64,000 nucleotides of DNA, from positions 130,248 through 194,247 of the forward strand of contig PYSS01000063.1 of assembly GCA_003049465.1 (NCBI GenBank). Reading direction: 5' to 3'. How positions within the stretch are numbered: position 1 is the stretch's first letter; each line of letters starts with the position of its first letter. Below the pieces are notes generated by a model. It did no database searches and was not told the origin of the DNA. It saw nothing but the letters and a program-made list of their open reading frames with translations. Below are positions 34,000 to 46,392 of this stretch, one piece after another. A program made the position numbers and the translations under genes. Source of the stretch: Magnaporthiopsis rhizophila. Lineage: Eukaryota; Ascomycota; Sordariomycetes; Magnaporthales; Magnaporthaceae.

Positions 34000-36900
34000 C
34001 AGGCTCAGGGCAAGCGCCGCGGCGGCGTGGCTGCGTCCAATATGGGATTTTGACTTCGCTCGACGCCCCTCCCCGGTGGCGGCGGCGGCGATTGCCTTAG
34101 AGTGGAGGGGGTACCTATAGATATGTAGAAAAAGCCCGGACGTGGTTTTTCTTAGCGAGGAGCGGCAGAGGCGAGATGTCAGCATGCAGGCCCTCGCGAG
34201 GTAACACACGGGTTGGCTGGCTGACGAGGCTTGTTGAGTGGACATGCCGTCCTGTGGGTGTGGTTGTGGCTGAGTGAGTGATAGACGTCCTCTCCCAGCC
34301 CTCACTGCCTGCCAGTTGAATAGTAGAAAGGGGGAGGCAAATTAAGTCGAGGTAGGACAGGTCAGGCTCTGGACTTGGCTGCATCTGTCCCCGGACCCTT
34401 TACCACTGTCCGGCGGCAGTCGACGTAGGGAGTTGTTTTACTTGTGAACGGAGCGCAGCGGATAAGGGAGCGAGCAGCATACCCCTTCAAGCTACCCGCG
34501 CCCAAAGGAGATCACCACCCACGAACAGACTGGGTGTGCTCGGGGATGAGGGGGCCGATGTGAAAGTCTTAGAGTACAGAGCACGCTGCAAGGTCCACAC
34601 CCACTACAGACACATGCAAAATGCACTCACTCCCATGTCTCTCTCTCCCCTAAGTCTTTTTGCCTCTCTTCCCCCACCCATCCTTTTCTTTTTTGGTTAT
34701 TCCTTTTCCCCTCTCCACACCCCATTCCCCGTACACGTGCATGCAGTCGAGCCCACCCTTTCGAGCCTCTCCGGCCATACAGACGCGGCAGGATGGGGAA
34801 ATGTGATATTGGGCAGGGGTAAGTCTGCTAATGGGGTAGGTAGGTTACCAACCCGCTCTGGGCTGCGTGCGTCTTTGCTTTTTTTGCGAAGAAAAAGGGC
34901 TGGTGATGATGGTGTGGGATGGATGGGTGGGGGAAATCTGCTCGCTCTGCCGCGCGGGAGGAAACCCCCGGTTCGACCTGTAGGGACGGCCGTCGGCAAT
35001 GGGCGGCGCAGGAATAGAAATCTGCGGTTTGCTTGTGATTCATTTTGTGATAGGTCAACCCAGGCGTCTGCGTCGTGCGGACGTATTTGCAAAAAAATCG
35101 ATATCACCAAGCAACCCGAGATAGTAATTGGACGACACATTGGACGGACGGGTTTTTTTTTTTTTTTTTTTTTTTTTTCCCTAAAGAAGAGACGCAGCAG
35201 CCAAGATCGAGTCTTGGCCGCCCGATCGACCGATGGACGAATAGGGAGTACGCCCGAAAGCCCAGCGCCACAGCGGGCCCGAATAGTATGTATCCATCTA
35301 TTTTCGTGCCTGTTGTTTACTTCCATGACTGTGGCTCCTAGGCGATAGATGTCGAGGGCAACTTGGCCAGGTGACAGACGTGGATGTCAAGATGGCGGTA
35401 AGAAACGAAACTTTAAACAAAATAAAATCCATCATTTACAATTGATAGTTTCGATAATTCCAGTCAAAGCGACACGTGCTTCCAACGCCCGGCAAATGCC
35501 CGAGACAACGAGCTAGATCATTCGAACAAGCGAGGAGGTCCCTTTGTCCATGTGGCATGAAATGCAGTCAGATGGATAATTTTTTCGGACCTTGTCATCC
35601 CATCCCATCAATCCACGGATCCATCCATAGAACCTCTCAGATTTAACGGCCAAAAAGGCCTTTTGACGCAGGGATCAACCCTTTGCGCGCAATGGAGCAA
35701 CAGTCGAGCCAGGTCGCTTTGTCACGACCTACCCTTTTCGGACTTGGACCTTCGGCCCGATATGCATGTGGCCTAGGGGCGTGAGTGGGAGGGAGGCACA
35801 GGCGGGCGGGCAGTGCATGCTCCTCGCTTGCTGGGGTCTGTTTTTTTTTTTTTTTCTCAGTCCCGTCCTCCAATCATGTCTTTTTTTTTTAAGCTAGGTA
35901 TCTAACTGGTTAGATGTCCCTTAAACAAAACAAACCAAAAAAAAAAAAAAAAAAAAAAAAAGACCAAAGCAATAGCCGACGGGATTCCCGTCTCGTGATC
36001 ATGACGGCGAGGGGGCCACGGACTGTATTAACGGCCGATCATTGCCATATCCAACTCGAATGACGAAGGAATGGGGAGGGGCGGCGCGGGGGATTGAGAT
36101 GGAGAGGCGTGGAGAGAGAGAGCGAGAAAAAAAAAAAAAAAAAGCCTCCACTGGCAAGGCCCGCCTGCAGGAGGCCTAGGCCCTAGCGAGCCTAGGCATG
36201 GCATGGAGGCATTGCCCGTCAGCTGCCCGCCGCCCGGCAAACGCCGTCGCCGCCGCCGTTCCTCTCTAGTCCCACCGCCTTGGCCTGAGTGCGAGGCAGC
36301 GGGAGCCAGCCTTCGTTCGGTTGGTTGTGGTCCGTGGGATGACGGGCTGGGAAAAGGAAGGGATTAGTGGGTTTTATTTATTGCACAAGCACCAACGTCA
36401 AAGTTCACCACTTGCCGGGCGGTCCCTGGCATAAATCTTGTGTGTTTATGCATGTGCAGCAAGAAACCTGCCGTTTTAATTGGGCATGTTTATACAATTA
36501 CCCAACGGTCAATATCGTCAAGAAACAGAGGACATCGTCTAGCCAGTCCATCCTCTATAACAACCCCCATGCCTTCCTCGCCCAACAGCGGCATTAAATG
36601 GCCGCAAAAGTCGTGATTTGCGCGCGGTGGTTCAGAAGAAAAAAAACTGGGCGGGCGTGGCGGCGGAGCAGCCGCCCGCGAGCCCTCCTAAAAAGAGCTT
36701 GATATAGGGGGTTCCACCCTCGCCAATGTTGGCTCCCAGCATCCTTATTTCGGCCACCGAACCTTTTTCAGAACCCGCCCGTTGCTCGCACTCATATGCA
36801 TATTCTATTGCTTCTTTTTGGCATCAATCGCTTGATATTACCCGCTTTCCCGTGTTTACTGGGGTTTTCCTCATCATACTTTTTTTTCTTTCTTTTTAAT

Positions 36901-39900
36901 TTTTTTTTTTTTTTTTTTATACAGATTGCTCTTCTCATCATCCGATGAAGCTGGGCGCGTGTTTCTTTTTAGCGTATTTGTCAGTAATATGTGGCCGCTT
37001 TTGGAAAAGGGTGACGTCTAACGGTTTCTAAAAGAGCCTGCCTGAATCAGCGTACCAATAAAAAAAGCACGAACCTTGCCGCCCACGTTTTATCTGTTCC
37101 CGACACCGCAACGTCACAACGTCCCATAGAGGAAAAAAGGCACGGTTCCTGGGGAGAGGATGGATGGATGGCCGGCTGGCTGGCTCGATCCAGAACAAGG
37201 AAACCTCGGGTCTGCCATCGAAAGGAAAACCCACAGTACGTCAATTAGGTAGGTGGTATTGGAGAAAAATGAACGAAAAGAAAAAAAAAAAGCGCCGCGA
37301 CCGGGATCGGCGTGCAGAAGTTTATTTCCTGTCATGATCGTCCTCTTTTGGCAAGGCCTGATGGGCAAGGGGCCCTGCCTACCTCTGTGCCCGTGCTTTT
37401 GGCCCGCCTCACCCAGGTGGGTGCAGCAAGCACAGGCCAGGCCCTGCAAAAACAAGCAAGATGCGATTCGTGAAGAGACGACCACGAGCCCTCTCGCATC
37501 CCTCATAAGTTCCAGGGGTCGGATCTGAGAGCCATCCCCGGACGCGATTTGGGTCGACGCCTGCCTGCCTGCCTGCTCCACTTCGATGGATGGCACGGGC
37601 ACGGGCTGGATGGAGGGCTGACCGTTTGTGCAAGATGTGAGTGACCAGCCGGAGAATCCTAGCCGATGCCACATGATAAGCGGACGGGGGAGAGGAAGAA
37701 AAAAAAAGCAAAGACGCAGGGCTTCGATCGGAATGATGCCATATTGCCAAGTCGAGTAAGTACCTCTGTCTCTGTGAAAACCCCGAGGGGAATAGAAAGA
37801 GCAAAGCAGCGCAGAGCAGAGCAGGCAGGCAGGTTGACGCCGGTCCGAACCAAGCTGTCGTCGGACATTGCAGCTATATCCGAGGTTCTCGGACGAGAGA
37901 TGTCAAGAAAGTATAAATGAATACCTGTGTCCGTAAGAAGAGCATGGACGTTCCCGCCGCCGTCTGCCAACTCAACTGTGCCCGAGGTCGGAAATCGTAT
38001 CATCGTGGGACCTTTTTTCTGGTGGGTTCTGCCACTGCCCGGTTCCGCTCTCAGCAACCAGAAAACCGCCGAAGAAAACCCAGGCACAGGGCAGGGGCCT
38101 CGGTACTTGGTTGCTGTATGTTTGCGTATGTTTTGCACATTCGGAAACATGTCGCCGTCGACATGACCCTGTCGGGCAACTTTTCCGCACAACGTATGGC
38201 GTACAGTAACAAGGAGGTTGACTTTTCACGGGGCTGGGCGCGAACCTGGCGGTTTTGAGCTTGGGCTGCGCCCATCTCGAGGTAGCTTTCGGAAAATGTA
38301 AAAGTGTCGACAGCCCCTTTTTAGCTTGCTCTCCGACGTACCTCGAGGACTCGTCCGGGCATGCTGCAAGAAGGAGAGGCAGAGAGAGCATAACGAACCT
38401 GCTAGGCGTATATCTGTATGCAAATGGCTGTACAAATCTGTACGGAGAATTCACAAAGATGGGGGACAACGGTAGAGCGGGAAAGTCGGAACAAGGATGG
38501 AGGGGCGATTCCCGGCCCTTAACAGGCGCACATATAGCCAGCCAGCCCTCTTTTGACCCGCGCCTTTCTTAAACCGGCCTCCTTATGACCATGGATAAGC
38601 AAAGGGTTAATTTCGGTCCTGCAGCCCCCAAATATTGTTCGCCTGGCAAACCGCTATTGGTGGAGAGCCTCAGCAGGGACGAAAAAAAAAAAAAAGCTCG
38701 CAGATCGCACGAAAAAAGCCACCCGGTCCGGGCAAAAGGCGGGCGAATGCGTTTTATTACTTTCTTTTTGTAATCGTATGGCGGGCGACATGCGGTGCAG
38801 ATCGCCGTTGGGCTTTTCGATAACCATAGGGCTTTTCCCCGCAGCTGTCCAGATGAGTGCAACCCTTGGGCTTGGAGCAAGCTGGGGGGCAAGGAAGGGA
38901 ACGCAAGCAGGCGGGCGGGCGTGGCGTTGGGCTTGGGAGTGGTGCGCCCGTTCGAACGGTTGGCCACATGCCCGCGGCTTGTGGTGAAAAACACGCTACC
39001 AATCCCGCAAGTGCCCGCAAGTGCCCGCTCGTCCGCCCAATCCGCACACCGGTTTGTTTCCGAGAGTGGGCTGGGTGTGAGTGACATTCATTGTGAACCA
39101 GGGGGGAAAAGAGAGAAAAGCCACCCGATAACTCTTTTGGGTGATTCCTGTCGGTTTCCCCAGTGTGCCCGCCGCCTCTCCACTGTTTCCCTCCTCCCCT
39201 GGTCTCTCTTTCTCTGGGAGGGGTTGCTTCTAGCCCGGTGTTGCTCCGGAGCGCGGCTTCCTTTGCTGCACCACGAAAACCCGTATTGTCCTGTCCCTAT
39301 GTGCTTACAACCCTGCAGGTTGGTATGTCGCAGCCCCGACACATACCGCCGTGGCCCACGGCGAAGCAGGTCTCGGCCCATCTCGGACCTAGCACATGGC
39401 GGCTCCATATGTGTCAAGAGCCAGACGACGTATACCATGTTCGGACATGGACGGGCCGGACGGAAATGGGAATGCTATACGTAGTACGTGGTACGGATGC
39501 CAAAGGGCAATGCTAGGACATCCCGACGGGATTTCGAGGCTCGTATTGAGCCGTACATGCGCAAATGAAGGAGGTAGCAATGGTGAAATCGTAAAGTAGC
39601 GGTGGCTTTCCCGTCAGCTGCTGACGGTTCTCCATCCCCATTGAACCAACGGCAAGCGAATTTGAAACGAACCTTGGGCTAGAGACTTTTGTTTCGTATC
39701 TCCAACGTCGCTTTTTGGAGGGGCGACGGTTCGAGGCGGACCTGGCCGCCTTGCTGGGGTGTTTGTGTGTGTTTGTGTGTGGGTGAAAGAGGAGGGACGG
39801 CAGAGCGCTAAGGCCCTGGTCCTGGCTATGGAGGGCGATCTGGAAACTCGACGCCCCCTTTTTGGTAACTGGCTTTCCCCCGATCCTCCTGCCAGTGTAA

Positions 39901-41794
39901 CGCTTAGAGCGCAACAGGTCTGTGCTGCGGTGCGGTGGGCAGGTCTGGTTTTGACAACCTGTTTACCTTCTGTAGAAGCTTTTCCTTGTGTTGTACTGGC
40001 CATTTTGGGAATGGAAGCTTTCGAAACATGACATGATTATAATGGTAGGTTGAGGTAGCTGTCTGTCCTCGACATAGTGGATGAATGGTAACCTGCACAG
40101 ATGGCTCACCACGGGCCTTATGGTCGCTTTCTACAGGAGCCATACCAAACACCTCGAGCAGGCGGGCGTGGCAGGGGTCCCACAATGGCGGTTGACATCC
40201 CAGGTGGGCGGCCATTGGCCACAGACAGGTTCGTTGGAATTGCAGTTCCCTTGCATGCTGAGAGCAGACCGCTTTGGCCTTGACGCGCGCACGACGACGA
40301 TGTGATGCGCGTCGTTTCTTTTTAATTGACATTATTTTCACCCCTGCCCGGCCTGCGCGGGATGCGGCGAGGGTTGGAGTATTGAACGTTCGATACTGGA
40401 GACGCGTTTACTAGGTAGACCTAGCCTTATTTCTCTTGTTCTCGTTAGATCGATTGAGTTTTGAGTCCAACCTAGCCACCGGGCACCACAACGGCCTTCT
40501 CCGTCCCGTTGGACACATGCTCGGATGGGTTCTGCTCCGGGCGTTGGATGAGCCGATGTGTTTTTTTTCTTCTTGCCGAGCCTCCCGCGAGCTAACCCTA
40601 GCGGCATTACCATCCCAACGTGGGGTGGCGGCAGGCACTTAATTGCTCCACGAAAACGCGAAAAGGTGGCTTTTGCACTTTGTCCAGGGCAGACCAATTG
40701 GAGGGGCAGGAGCTGCCTGGGTAGCGCGGGATCGTTGTGGTCGAGCCGGAAGCAACGTAGCGCGCGATCCAATGACGCCTCCCGTGCCAGAATGACCGTT
40801 GGCATTCCCCATGGCCCGTGCGACCCTGGCAGGCCGTGCAGGTACCGTTGTCACTTTGGCGAGAGCGAGACAGGACAGGGGGTGCCACGGACCCTCCGCA
40901 GGGAGACAGGAGTCAATTTGGCAGGCGCAAATTTTTTTGGTTTGGTAAACCAGAAATGCCAAATAAGACAGTTCCAGGAGTGACCCGGTTAAAATTGCAG
41001 ACGAAATAGAAGTCAGATGAAAAGCTATGCAAAAACCGGCAACGGCCAAAGAACCGGTTCGGGCAATTCAAGAAAGGAGAAAAGTCAAGGGGAAGTCTAC
41101 GCATATGGGAAAGCTCGAGAAACAGCTGCAGCTCAAAATCGGGGGACAGGACTTGAATCTGGCGCTCCACCACGAAGGGTGGTATTGTAGGGATGCCTCC
41201 TCATGTAGGACATGCGGTGCTACCTACTGACAAGCCAAGACTTGCCTGTAGGCGACCAACTCCACAACCCGCTCCGGGCCTTGCAGATGCCATGTCACTG
41301 AAGGGGAGCTCTGGACGTCCCAAGTGCCGTGCGCAGGCACAAGTATTTGTGCAACGCTGCGGAGTATTGAACGATGGAGCGGCCGCTAGGCTACGGATGG
41401 TGGCCAAAGCTTCTCGTCCCGCGAGCTGTCACGGCGATCGTGCTACCTCACAAGGCCTAGGTCCGCTGCATCCGGTACACAGAAATGTTGGACACTAACG
41501 CCGCTATATAAACATGCTCGCACGAACGCCGCTAGGGCGACAATTAGCCAGCTAGTCAACCGCTGACGTGCATCGACCTATCTCGTATGTTTATATGGTT
41601 ATTCACTGAGTTAGGGGTATTTTAGATGTCGGCAAGATCCTGACGCAAACTTTACCAACGCTTGGCACCTGTCTATCTTCCCTGGACACGCCACTCTAAT
41701 AACGTTGCATAGGCAAGAACTGCCGTGATCTTTTTTGGGCGTTGCTTGCGATTTAGGACCTATCAAACATTGGCACGGCCGCGGGGCGTTTCCC

Positions 41795-41795
<1 letters not shown>
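34000..41795. other. Gene-poor region, part 2
   Basis: No exon recognised. It contains many A/T runs: T26 at 35153-35178, T15 at 35841-35855, A25 at 35937-35961, A17 at 36127-36143, T runs near 36899-36918 and A11 at 37281-37291. Other elements are short GGC repeats near 34077-34090, GCCT and GGCA repeats near 37561-37575 and 37822-37835, and a palindrome CCGTTCGAACGG at 38948-38959. Frames such as 34536-35348 and 38795-39484 carry no family signature. Confidence 0.5.
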
Positions 41796-41847
<52 letters not shown>

Positions 41848-41853
41848 CCCCCN
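41796..41853. repeat. Poly(A) run of 48 with an N-marked junction
   Basis: Forty-eight A are followed by TTTCCCCCC, one N at 41853 and then A7 with GAA repeats. The stacked homopolymers look like an unresolved assembly join rather than natural sequence. Confidence 0.85.
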
Positions 41854-43010
41854 AAAAAAAGAAGAAGAAGCTTTACTCCTCGCCAATGTGCCCCTAAACA
41901 GGCATATTGTAGTAACTACCGAGAATGCCCTCCTTCCCCATTGGGAGAAAACACGTTACGGCGAGGACGACGTGTTGCGCAATATCATAGCATCCATGGC
42001 TTCTAGGCCTGCCATCGTTAAAGGCCAGCAGGGAGTTGAGTCGGCCTCGACCTTTGCCGATGTACATACTTCATATTCTTTGTGGGTTCCCTTCCCGCTT
42101 TAGAAGCTGCGCCGCGGAAGCCGTTAATGGAGCCCCGTTTCCTCGGCGTCAGCGCCCTGCTCTTAAGCGTAAGCCCGGACGAGCCCGCGCGGCAAACCGT
42201 CCGCGGCAGAGCAGGGTATGTATGGAACTGTGCACCTCGGCTTGATTTTCTCGCGGTTGCTCGTGAAAGGGAGCACCGCATGGAGACGCGCAGCAGAATT
42301 TCGTTTCTCCATGGTGTAAATCTCGTTTAGCGGTAAGCAGCTCAGAAAGCAGTCAGTCGGTGGAGGGACCATGCCATATAGCACTGACAACTATACTACT
42401 GGGACGGGCTATAGATGGCCCCAGTCAAGTTAAGCGCGACCCGGACAAGCGCGCCCATGGACCGTCCGTCTCGCCAGTTCCCGGGCAGCGCCGCCCGACA
42501 CCGCTGGGAAACGTGCCTCAATAGTTCCCGGGTGGGAAACAACTTAGTACCCAGGCCCTGATGATATTTGGACATCGCCCTACTAGTACACACCGACCGA
42601 CCGAGATGATGCAGGCGAGAAATTCGCCGAGACAGGCAGCCAACCGCCTTGCTGTCCTGGCTTCTCCTGCAGGAGAAGAGGGACATGTCATAAAACTGCC
42701 AGGCTTAATGACAGGTTGCGTCCGAGCATGCCGCCGGTCAGGGCACCTCCTGACAGCGAGAGTGCGGGCGGCATGGACGGCAACATCATGAGGCCTGCCC
42801 TGCGGCCGAGGTCTGCTGGCGTGCTGTGGCGCAGACGTGCTCCACCCAGCCACCCGGCCCGTCGACGTCGTCCTCCTGCAACCAGGCCTTCCGCCTATCG
42901 ACTTGCACATCCATATCGCCGGTGGCAGCTGTTCGGTCCAATCGAGGCGATCCATCGCCAACCGAGACATGCATCCCTCCATGTGGAAGAGGCAGGCAGA
43001 GGACCAAAAG

Positions 43011-43030
43011 TGTGTGTGTGTGTGTGTGTG
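43011..43030. repeat. (TG)10 microsatellite
   Basis: Ten uninterrupted TG units in the gene-poor region. Confidence 0.95.
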
Positions 43031-44667
43031 CCTCATCGCCTACCGCTCCATTCCGCCTGCTCAAAGCGGCAGCGAGATGTGTGGGTCAATGCCCAAGGGT
43101 GGAGACACTCAGAGGCGCAAGTGTGGGCCGCCTCCGCCAGTGACAGGGGCACGAACCCATGCCGCCATTGGGCTCCACCAGCGCCTCCACCCATGACAAT
43201 TGAAGCTCAACCTCTCCACGTCTTTTGCGCAATCTTTTTGCTCGCTTCTCTGTTTGTTTCCTCGCACCCTTTGGCCCCATCCGCGCAAAACCACCCTGGT
43301 CCCGTCCCACCCCCGTCGAGCCAAAGAAAGAAAAAAAAAAAAAAAAAAAAAAGAAATCATGCAGGCACATCCATCCACCCAGAGAGACAGAGCAGGCCAG
43401 ACGCCCCCTCCCTTGGTCGTGAGCAATCTCGTGAACCGATTTTCACTGTGGAGAGAGGCTTGCCCGCCCGGCCGTCCCCTCCATCTTCTTTTTGTTTCTC
43501 AAACTATGCCGTTTCCAGCACGGCCTCGGCGCCTCTGTCCAACGGGCCTTCTAGAAAACAGCGGGTCGGTCACGTCTTTGGCAGTTCAATCCAAGAGCTG
43601 TCGGAGGTTTTCTCGTTGCAAACCAGACGCCGGGGGGTGGGCCAGGGCGATGATGCGAGTGGTTGCGGTGTTTACCACTAGCCTTGGCCTAGCCGGCATG
43701 GGGCCGAGGGAGCGCGACAAAAAAAAAAAAAAAAAGAAAAGAAAAAAACAAAAGACCGTTTGCGCTTTCCGGGGGGACGAGAAACAGCAGAGCCAGGCCG
43801 GTCGACAAGGCCCGCCGTTGCGCTAGTACGCACCTAGACAGGCCAGGGCGGCGGCGGGGAACCAACGAAGAAAAAACCAAGAACAAGAAAGACGACAACG
43901 TGAGCGTGTGCACAAGTGGGTGAGTGGGCTCATAACGTGAAAATGGTTATACTGTAAAGACACAATACTTGCTCACAACTGTCCTCACTGTCCTCGCCAG
44001 GCACAACTCGCTGGCTACCAGGCAATGCCCTGCCTACTGCCGCCCTGCTTTGTCGGGTGTGGGGCGTGGTGCGCACGCGAGATTACATAGCTTGCATATC
44101 TTAAATGTGCAAGCCGTGGTGGACTAAGGATTGTTCCCCGTACGTATGCTAAGTGTGGATGGAGCTTGCCTGCTCCTTGCACACCACACCCCCTCCTCTT
44201 GGCTCACCGGCTGCGCACACCCCGGTTCGCCGTCTGCGTACCTGTCTCCCATGCTTCCCATATTGCCGCTCACGTATACCTCCCACCATGCCATGCCCGT
44301 ACCATAGCAGCCGGCCCAAGTCAGTCGATCCCAGCAACGCCTTGTCCTCCTTCCCTCCTCGAGCCCAACCCCCTGTCCACACCACCCCCACAGCAACCCA
44401 CCACGTCCCTGATTATGACCCAATCTGTCCTGGCTTCTCAGTGTCGTAACCGTGGTCGGAAAGGTCCAGGTCGCAAGGGAAATGGAGTCGGTCAAAATCA
44501 CGCGCAGCCAGTGACCTGCCTCTCTGCCAGTCGACGGCGTCACAGCAGGCGAGGGAAGTTCCCCTCCTACCACCCCCTGGAGCCCTCCTTTCGGCAGAGG
44601 AGATGCCCAAAAGGTACCGGCAGCCATCCGCACGGCTGGCACCCCATTCCCTCGAACCGCCAGCCAT

Positions 44668-44699
44668 GTAGGTAGCTACCTACCTACCTAGGTAGCTAG
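44668..44699. repeat. Overlapping TAGGTA/TACCTA palindromes
   Basis: GTAGGTAGCTACCTAC (44668-44683) and CTACCTAGGTAG (44684-44695) are perfect palindromes lying side by side and are followed by GCTAGC. This is the densest example of a motif family that recurs through the intergenic DNA of the window. Confidence 0.85.
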
Positions 44700-45599
44700 C
44701 ACACCCGCGCCACCTGTCCTCCTCCTCGCACTAGCCTGCTGCTACCGATGTCGCTCGCGCGCGCACCCTCCCGCCTGCCGCCGTCGATGCTACTGCTGCT
44801 GCTAAGAGGCACCACACTCATCACCACCCGGAGCCTAGCCGGGGTGCTTTCGAATGCCCTCCAACGGGTGACACCTCCATTTTGAGATGCCGATATACAT
44901 GGATCGATCTCGGTGCCAACCAGCCCGAACGGGCCATCTTCTAGGAGAAGCGCATAATCTGCTAGGGATATTGCGCGCCATGATAAAATCATCACCGATA
45001 CGTAGTCACCGTGCCTGAGCCTTGTCCGCCCCAGTATATACTACCAACCACGGGTCACCTCGTCTACCTCAGGAAGGCCTTTTCTACGTCCTGACAAGCG
45101 CGCTGGCGGCGGCTCCACCCTCTCTATCAATCCCCTTCCCCGCAACACAACACGAAGCCCATACTGGTGCTAAGGCGGCCGTGACAGAAACACCAGACAA
45201 GGCCAGACAGAGTTTGGTCGGGAACAGGTAGACGGGGCCCAGCAGCACAGTGTCTTGACGTGTTTTACGTTTTACGTTTCTCGCTCGAGCCTCCCGGGGC
45301 CGCCAGCTCCATGGGACAGCACCGGTCCGCTAATTTATAGCGCGTCGCTTTTATACTTCACCAGGCGTCGCGGCTGCGCTTCCGCGACAGACTGGGAGGC
45401 GTGAGGCGATATTCTGCCGCTCCAGGGCTCCAGGGCAGCACGACCCCATATCGCATCCCAGGCCCTGGACCCGCCCTCGCGACAGAACTTTACAGATCGC
45501 CCCGTCCAAATCAAATCTCCTTCCCTGTACGGGCTGCAACACACGCCCAGAGCCCGCAGGCCTTTTTGAGTGCTAGGGAAGGTGCGACCCCGGCCGCCG

Positions 45600-46392
45600 G
45601 CTGTTGCTGCTCCCTCATCCCCTCACAAAACCACCCTTCCCTTGCTTTTTTCCTGGTCCTGGCCCCCTGTCTGTCTGGCCCGGGGTCTGGACAAGAGATA
45701 GAGAGAGCTTGGTTTTGGTCCCTGCGCCAGCGAACTGCTCTGCTCCGCTGCTCAGTCGCAAGGAGCGAGCAAAAGAAGTGGGCTCATCCGTCTGCCTTTC
45801 TTTGGCCCACCCCCCTCCCCCGGTCCACTCGAGGATAGTGCCGAAGGCCATTTCACGCAACACCCGCCCACCCACTCCCCTCCCCTCCATCGTCGATTTT
45901 ATACAAGTACACTTGGCCCTGCAACCTTACCCGCGAGTCCATCACATACAATTTCTTCTACTCCTCCGGACATCTGTCTCGCCAGTCAAGAAAGGTGTCG
46001 TTACCGCACTGGGGTCTTCTCTCGCTCTTTGTTATATCCGTCTCTCTTTTCCCTTCTCGATCGCCGTTCACGGTGTCTACTGCCTTCCTGCCCACAGCCA
46101 CCTTTTTAGTTCCCTGCGCCCATCCGCCATTATCGTTGTTTTTTTTCGTCTTGATTTTTGTGGGAGCTCCTCGGTACATGCACCACGCCCCCATCTAGTT
46201 CCCGCAAACCAACAACCCGCGATCGACCGAGACAGGCCACAGATTCTTCCGGTCCCACACTTGCCCTCTCCATCTTCTCCTGGAGGGAGAAAGTGAGGAC
46301 AACCGAAAGAAGAAAGAAGAGGAGAAGGCAGCAAAGAGGATAGCCGCAACCAACCGAACCAACAGCAGCTCCGCCGGCCACGGCATCCGCCC
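45600..46392 (+). promoter_or_regulatory. Pyrimidine-rich putative promoter and leader of vib-1
   Basis: The 800 bp before the vib-1 start are strongly CT-rich on the plus strand, as is common in fungal promoters and leaders. A short frame ATG CAC CAC GCC CCC ATC TAG lies at 46178-46198. If it is within the leader it would be a six-residue upstream ORF about 195 bases ahead of the main start. A CCTCGG hexamer (CTF1/Far-type site) lies at 46169-46174 but may be chance. The transcription start is not determined. Confidence 0.45.

Larger units (their letters stand above)
41854..45599. other. Gene-poor region, part 3
   Basis: No exon recognised. It holds a (TG)10 tract at 43011-43030, A runs at about 43330-43351 and 43720-43735, and a cluster of palindromic TAGGTAGCTACCTA motifs at 44668-44699. 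The longest frames (42716-43681 and 43200-43826, plus) run through these simple sequences and have no recognisable domain. Confidence 0.5.

Noticed and set aside
38948..38959. CCGTTCGAACGG palindrome as an operator
   Set aside because: A single 12-bp palindrome with no nearby gene; expected by chance a few times in 64 kb once all such palindromes are considered.
41000..42700. Possible decayed transposon, suggested by AT-richer sequence near 41500-41720
   Set aside because: No terminal repeats, target-site duplication, or transposase, integrase or reverse-transcriptase fragment could be seen.
42716..43681. 321-codon plus-strand frame in the gene-poor region
   Set aside because: It runs through a TG microsatellite and an A run; no domain and no coding bias.
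4138..46174. Scattered CCTCGG/CCGAGG hexamers as possible targets of the FarA-type regulator
   Set aside because: They occur at about the rate expected by chance for a 6-mer in GC-rich DNA and many are in coding exons; no clustering at its own promoter.
45604..46296. 230-codon plus-strand frame just before vib-1
   Set aside because: It starts at TTG, lies in the pyrimidine-rich presumed promoter/leader and is Pro/Leu/Ser-rich from composition alone.
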